A DNA stretch of 9,164 bases from contig JALZUV010000085.1 of assembly GCA_023301245.1 (NCBI GenBank), positions 1 to 9,164 of the forward strand, given 5' to 3'. Every line of letters begins with the position of its first letter. The stretch's first letter is position 1. A model generated the notes under the pieces. It made no database searches, was not told the origin of the DNA, and saw only the letters and a program-made list of their open reading frames with translations. The position numbers and the translations under genes were made by a program. This stretch comes from Rickettsiales bacterium. GTDB taxonomy: Bacteria > Pseudomonadota > Alphaproteobacteria > Rickettsiales > JALZUV01. Shown here piece after piece: positions 6,343 to 9,164 of the stretch.

Positions 6343-8166
6343 ATGCCAACTGCCGTCTATACATGGAATAAATCAGAAGATTTATTATCCCAAATAGAAG
6401 TAGCGCCCAACTCATTTGGGCGTGAAGATGCGGTTATCTACCCGAATAAATCTATCGCTAATGGCCAATTTAAGGACCTCCCCTTAAAGTTAGAAAAACA
6501 CGGCATTACCGCCTACCCCGATATCCGCGACGGCCAGCAAGTGCTGGTTGCTTACGGCTTTAAAAAAGCCGATAAATTAGTTGATATTCTAAAACGCGAA
6601 AATTTAGTAAGCGAAAAAATCGCTCCGAAAATTAAAATCAACGACAATGAAAAAAATGAAAGAACAGGTCAAATAAAGAAATTTGTACGCCGCTATGCAA
6701 TTCGTTTAGCTGCTGTTTCTGGCTTACTCGGCCATATTTCTATGGGTTCAATATCCGCCCTCACAAAGGATTGGAAGTTTTTTGGTACAGCATGGAAATA
6801 CACTGCCGCCGATGCCGTGATTGCCACTTACGGAACTGATAAAAGCGTCACCGCTGACCCCGTAATGCAAGATTTCAAAAACTATTTATGGAGCCAAGGC
6901 GTTGAGAATGACTTTGTAAAAGCCCGCACTGATGAAGTTTCAGGTGCTGAAGGTTTCAATAATTTCATGAAGAAACGAAGCTTCCAAATTGCAAATGCCT
7001 TTGGTGCGATGGGTAACCTCAACCAAATTCAAATTGGTTTGGAAGATAAAAACACTGGCTTTGTGGTTGCAGGTGCTACCAGCATGTTTGGCGCAGGTTT
7101 ACAAATTTTTGGTTCGGAGAAAAAACAAAATCCAGAGCAATTAGAGCGTAAAGGAATCTTCTCGAAGGTATTTTCTTTTATCGATGCAAATCCAATGCAA
7201 ATTGCAGCGGCCACTAACTTTACCGATCCGTTCGCTCTATTTTATTCGGCCTATAATAATACAAAAATTGAGGCAAATAATAAGGCGAATAATAACGCTG
7301 AATTAAAAAAGCATTATTCAATTCTTGGTAGCAAAAACTTCGCTACCCGTGACCTATTTACGAATAACAGTGGCACAGCGCTAACAACACAAAAGAACTT
7401 TTTAGAAGCTAGCAATATTGCAGAAGAATTGCACAAAGAACATGCGAAGAAGAGCAATTTCTTTAAGCGCTTTACTGACCCATTTGATAAAGATAAAGCA
7501 GCCAAGCTAGAGACTGACTTTAACGATAAATACTCAAAACTTCAGGGAGAAAATGGCTTAGATTCTAACGGTCAACCTGCTGAAAATTTTGCAAAGAACT
7601 TTAAAAGCGCTGATACTCAAGCCGCCGCAAAAAGTGTATTAAAAATTGGCAACCTACAAGAATCTAACGCAAAAATTGATAGAGGTGGCAAGTTAAAAAC
7701 TGCTCTACTTTACCTCGTCGCCACTTTCTACACAGGCGCTACCTTGCTACGTTTTGTCGCAAAAAAGACAGCATCTGCAGAAGAAAACAAAGATGCATTT
7801 AACGAAGTTTATGCTGCTGCTGCCGAGAGCTTACTCAACATCAAAGATGTTACAAAGCGCGAAGAAATGACGCTGCAAATGGGGCATTATTTATCGACTC
7901 ATCCTAAAATTTCCGAGCCTGCAGAGAAAATTATTACTGCATTACGCGAACGTGTGAATAGCTTTAACGATAGCCCGTTTATTGATTCTCCTATCGCCCC
8001 TGCGCCAATCGCATCTATCGAAACGGTGAAAGAAGTAACATCGAAACCCGTCCCCGAAACCTCTAAATGGACGGATAAAACTCAGAACCACGAATCGCAC
8101 GAACAGTTAGTCGAAACGAAACGTCTATTGGCGGAAAAACAGGCCCAACAGCCTCATATATCGTAA
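6343..8166 (+). CDS. Large repeat-containing membrane-associated protein of unknown function, paralogue of the 362-aa protein
   Basis: 607 residues; no named family recognised. ATG follows AAGGA at a long 13-base spacing. Visible parts: an N-terminal soluble-looking domain (1-95, with LPLKLEKHGI and VLVAYGFKKADKLVDIL); a basic linker; module A at 116-166 (helix YAIRLAAVSGLLG, then WKYTAADAVIATYGTD); module B at 210-260 (FQIANAFGAMGNLNQI, then ATSMFGAGLQIFG); module C at 277-305 (NPMQIAAATNF to SAY); an Asn/Lys-rich polar stretch (305-345); a charged helical region (350-445); one strong transmembrane-like segment at 452-473 (TALLYLVATFYTGATLLRFV); a helical domain at 485-545; and a Pro/Ser/Glu-rich tail. 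The modules and C-terminal half resemble the 362-aa protein. There is no signal peptide or enzymatic motif. It is noticeably more AT-rich than the sugar operon (bases 7261-7320 are 27% GC by hand count against 53% for 3481-3540). Lying between a glycogen synthase and a GlgE-like enzyme suggests a role in glucan storage, which is inference. Confidence 0.82.
   Translation: MPTAVYTWNKSEDLLSQIEVAPNSFGREDAVIYPNKSIANGQFKDLPLKLEKHGITAYPDIRDGQQVLVAYGFKKADKLVDILKRENLVSEKIAPKIKINDNEKNERTGQIKKFVRRYAIRLAAVSGLLGHISMGSISALTKDWKFFGTAWKYTAADAVIATYGTDKSVTADPVMQDFKNYLWSQGVENDFVKARTDEVSGAEGFNNFMKKRSFQIANAFGAMGNLNQIQIGLEDKNTGFVVAGATSMFGAGLQIFGSEKKQNPEQLERKGIFSKVFSFIDANPMQIAAATNFTDPFALFYSAYNNTKIEANNKANNNAELKKHYSILGSKNFATRDLFTNNSGTALTTQKNFLEASNIAEELHKEHAKKSNFFKRFTDPFDKDKAAKLETDFNDKYSKLQGENGLDSNGQPAENFAKNFKSADTQAAAKSVLKIGNLQESNAKIDRGGKLKTALLYLVATFYTGATLLRFVAKKTASAEENKDAFNEVYAAAAESLLNIKDVTKREEMTLQMGHYLSTHPKISEPAEKIITALRERVNSFNDSPFIDSPIAPAPIASIETVKEVTSKPVPETSKWTDKTQNHESHEQLVETKRLLAEKQAQQPHIS
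6688..7257 (+). repeat. Divergent protein-level repeats (three helix-hairpin modules) inside the 607-aa gene
   Basis: Modules A (6688-6840) and B (6970-7122) and partial module C (7171-7257) share a pattern. A basic/polar start leads into a hydrophobic helix with small residues and Gly, then a short polar loop and a second hydrophobic helix ending near an (A/G)-(A/S)-D or FG turn. The similarity is visible only in the protein; codons differ, so these are old duplications. Two matching modules occur in the minus-strand gene at 1260-1439 and 708-878. Confidence 0.5.
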
Positions 8167-8179
8167 GCTTAGGCTTTAA

Positions 8180-8198
8180 GAGAATATTCATTATTCTC
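8180..8198. promoter_or_regulatory. Perfect inverted repeat GAGAATA-N5-TATTCTC before the GH13 gene
   Basis: The arms are 8180-8186 and 8192-8198, with loop TTCAT. A -10-like TAGAAT follows at 8202-8207, so the repeat would cover the -35 region of a promoter for the gene at 8248. That position suits a repressor or activator operator. It is AT-rich and lacks a following T-tract, so a Rho-independent terminator for the 607-aa gene is less likely. Confidence 0.45.
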
Positions 8199-8247
8199 AG
8201 CTAGAATAAACTCAGACATTATTAAATAGAGATAGACCTACTAAACG

Positions 8248-9164
8248 ATGAACCCCACTAATACACTCCCTGACTCAACCAAGCCTTTAAGCATTTATAA
8301 TGCATGGCTGCGAAACTACGCTCACGCTGAAAATGGGAAGTCAGCGTTCGAAGCACTCACAGAAGATTTGCCACGCATCGCGGAGATGAAATTTAATTCA
8401 ATTTATCTCAACCCTTTTTATAAAATCGGCGCCTACCCAAAGAGTACTGGCGAAGTGGGAAGCCTCTATGCTACGGCAGATATGTCGCAATCTAACCCTG
8501 CAATGTTTGCAGGTAAGGCTGGAGCATTTTTTGAAGGGGAACAAGTAACAGAACTCGGTCAGCAAGTGCAAAACTTTACTGCTGAAGCACAAAGACATGG
8601 TATCGTGCCGATGTTTGATTTGGTACAAGGCCAGCTATCTCCAGATTCGCCTTATATCGAAGATGCTAAAAAACTAGGAATTGAGTTACTATTAACTCAT
8701 AAATCTACTGGTAAAATAGGTATTCATGGGCTTGATGAAAATCACCTCCCACTTTATACAGACCCCAAACAAGTATGGGACGATACGGTAAAATTCAACT
8801 ACTCGGACCCTAAGGCGCGCGCCTATATTCAGGATAAAATCCTCATACCCTATGTGCAAGAAATGGCAAAACTAGGCTTTCGAGGAGTACGAATTGACTC
8901 TACCCCCGAAGCTCCTACTCCCGTGCATCGCGCTGTCGTTCAAGCGTTCCGAGCGGAGCGGAAAAAACTAGATGGCTCAGAGTATACAAAACCTATCGTA
9001 CTAGCGGAGACGCTAAAGGATGACGTTAAATATCGTCCGACTGAGGTCGCAGAATGTGCCGATACATGTTACGATAGCGGTCATTGGTATCCGAATAAAG
9101 AAGTTGCTAAGGGCGAGCCTGTACAAAAGAATTTTGAGACATTATTTGACCCTAAAGTTTACAA
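8248..9164 (+). CDS. GH13 alpha-amylase-family enzyme, GlgE-like maltosyltransferase features (right-truncated)
   Basis: The frame is open from ATG 8248 (in-frame TAA at 8242-8244, so no earlier start) through the right edge: 305 residues of an incomplete TIM-barrel protein. Only a weak purine-rich stretch (AGAGATAGA) precedes it. Visible: LPRIAEMKFNSIYLNPFYKIG (41-61) and GSLYATADM (71-79), the first strands of the barrel; FDLVQGQLSPDSPY (123-136), the region I equivalent with Asp124 but without the usual NH; FNYSDPKAR (183-191); GFRGVRID (210-217) with nucleophile Asp217 and its Arg215; and VLAET (251-255) with acid/base Glu254. The third carboxylate lies beyond the window. The D-x-x-x-Q-x-x-SPD-x-P pattern and the FN-x-DP element resemble GlgE (alpha-1,4-glucan:maltose-1-phosphate maltosyltransferase), but GlgE's N-terminal domains are absent. 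Alternatives: another glucanotransferase or a divergent amylase. It has no signal peptide, so it probably acts on cytoplasmic glucan. GH13 membership is firm, the subfamily tentative. Confidence 0.8.
   Translation, partial: MNPTNTLPDSTKPLSIYNAWLRNYAHAENGKSAFEALTEDLPRIAEMKFNSIYLNPFYKIGAYPKSTGEVGSLYATADMSQSNPAMFAGKAGAFFEGEQVTELGQQVQNFTAEAQRHGIVPMFDLVQGQLSPDSPYIEDAKKLGIELLLTHKSTGKIGIHGLDENHLPLYTDPKQVWDDTVKFNYSDPKARAYIQDKILIPYVQEMAKLGFRGVRIDSTPEAPTPVHRAVVQAFRAERKKLDGSEYTKPIVLAETLKDDVKYRPTEVAECADTCYDSGHWYPNKEVAKGEPVQKNFETLFDPKVY

Noticed and set aside
7261..7320. AT-rich, Asn/Lys-rich patch as a sign of recent horizontal transfer
   Set aside because: The low GC follows from the Asn/Lys codons of a polar linker, and the flanking modules have a paralogue in the same locus. 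No mobile element borders are seen.
8398..8628. Minus-strand open frame opposite the GH13 gene
   Set aside because: It lies within the coding frame of the GH13 barrel start; no domain and no ribosome binding site apparent.

Overview
The window suggests a moderately AT-rich, Gram-negative bacterium, most likely an alphaproteobacterium. The clue is the pair of a GH13 alpha-glucosidase of the Halomonas/alphaproteobacterial type with an SLC45-like sugar permease, a pairing common in that class. No rRNA or other phylogenetic marker is present, so the placement is an inference from protein resemblance. No tRNA, CRISPR array, insertion sequence or phage gene was seen.

Layout: (1) bases 2-448, plus strand: C-terminal half of an alpha/beta hydrolase of the non-haem chloroperoxidase/esterase type, cut by the left edge. 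(2) 441-1529, minus strand: a 362-residue predicted membrane protein of unknown family, overlapping the hydrolase end by 8 bases. (3) 1530-1649: divergent intergenic region. (4) 1650-4624, plus: a two-gene operon of alpha-glucosidase (536 aa) and sugar permease (443 aa). (5) 4696-6237, plus: a GT5 glycogen/starch synthase starting at TTG. (6) 6343-8166, plus: a 607-residue protein of unknown family. (7) 8248 to the right edge, plus: the start of a GH13 alpha-amylase-family enzyme with GlgE-like (maltosyltransferase) features.

Together the known genes describe alpha-glucan metabolism: uptake of a small alpha-glucoside such as maltose or sucrose, cytoplasmic hydrolysis to glucose, polymerisation into glycogen, and a GH13 enzyme that remodels or extends the glucan.

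The most unusual content is the two unknown proteins. By eye they are related: both carry repeated hydrophobic helix-hairpin modules, a shared Y-x-A-(A/S)-D-x-V-I-A-T motif, a similar transmembrane segment and a similar acidic/helical C-terminal domain. One is divergent to the sugar operon, and the other sits between the glycogen synthase and the GlgE-like gene. They may be an undescribed membrane family tied to glucan storage. In addition, the glycogen synthase lacks two N-terminal residues that are normally invariant in ADP-glucose binding (Lys and Asp of KTGGLAD). The promoters of the synthase and the 607-aa gene share the same three-part 31-base architecture.
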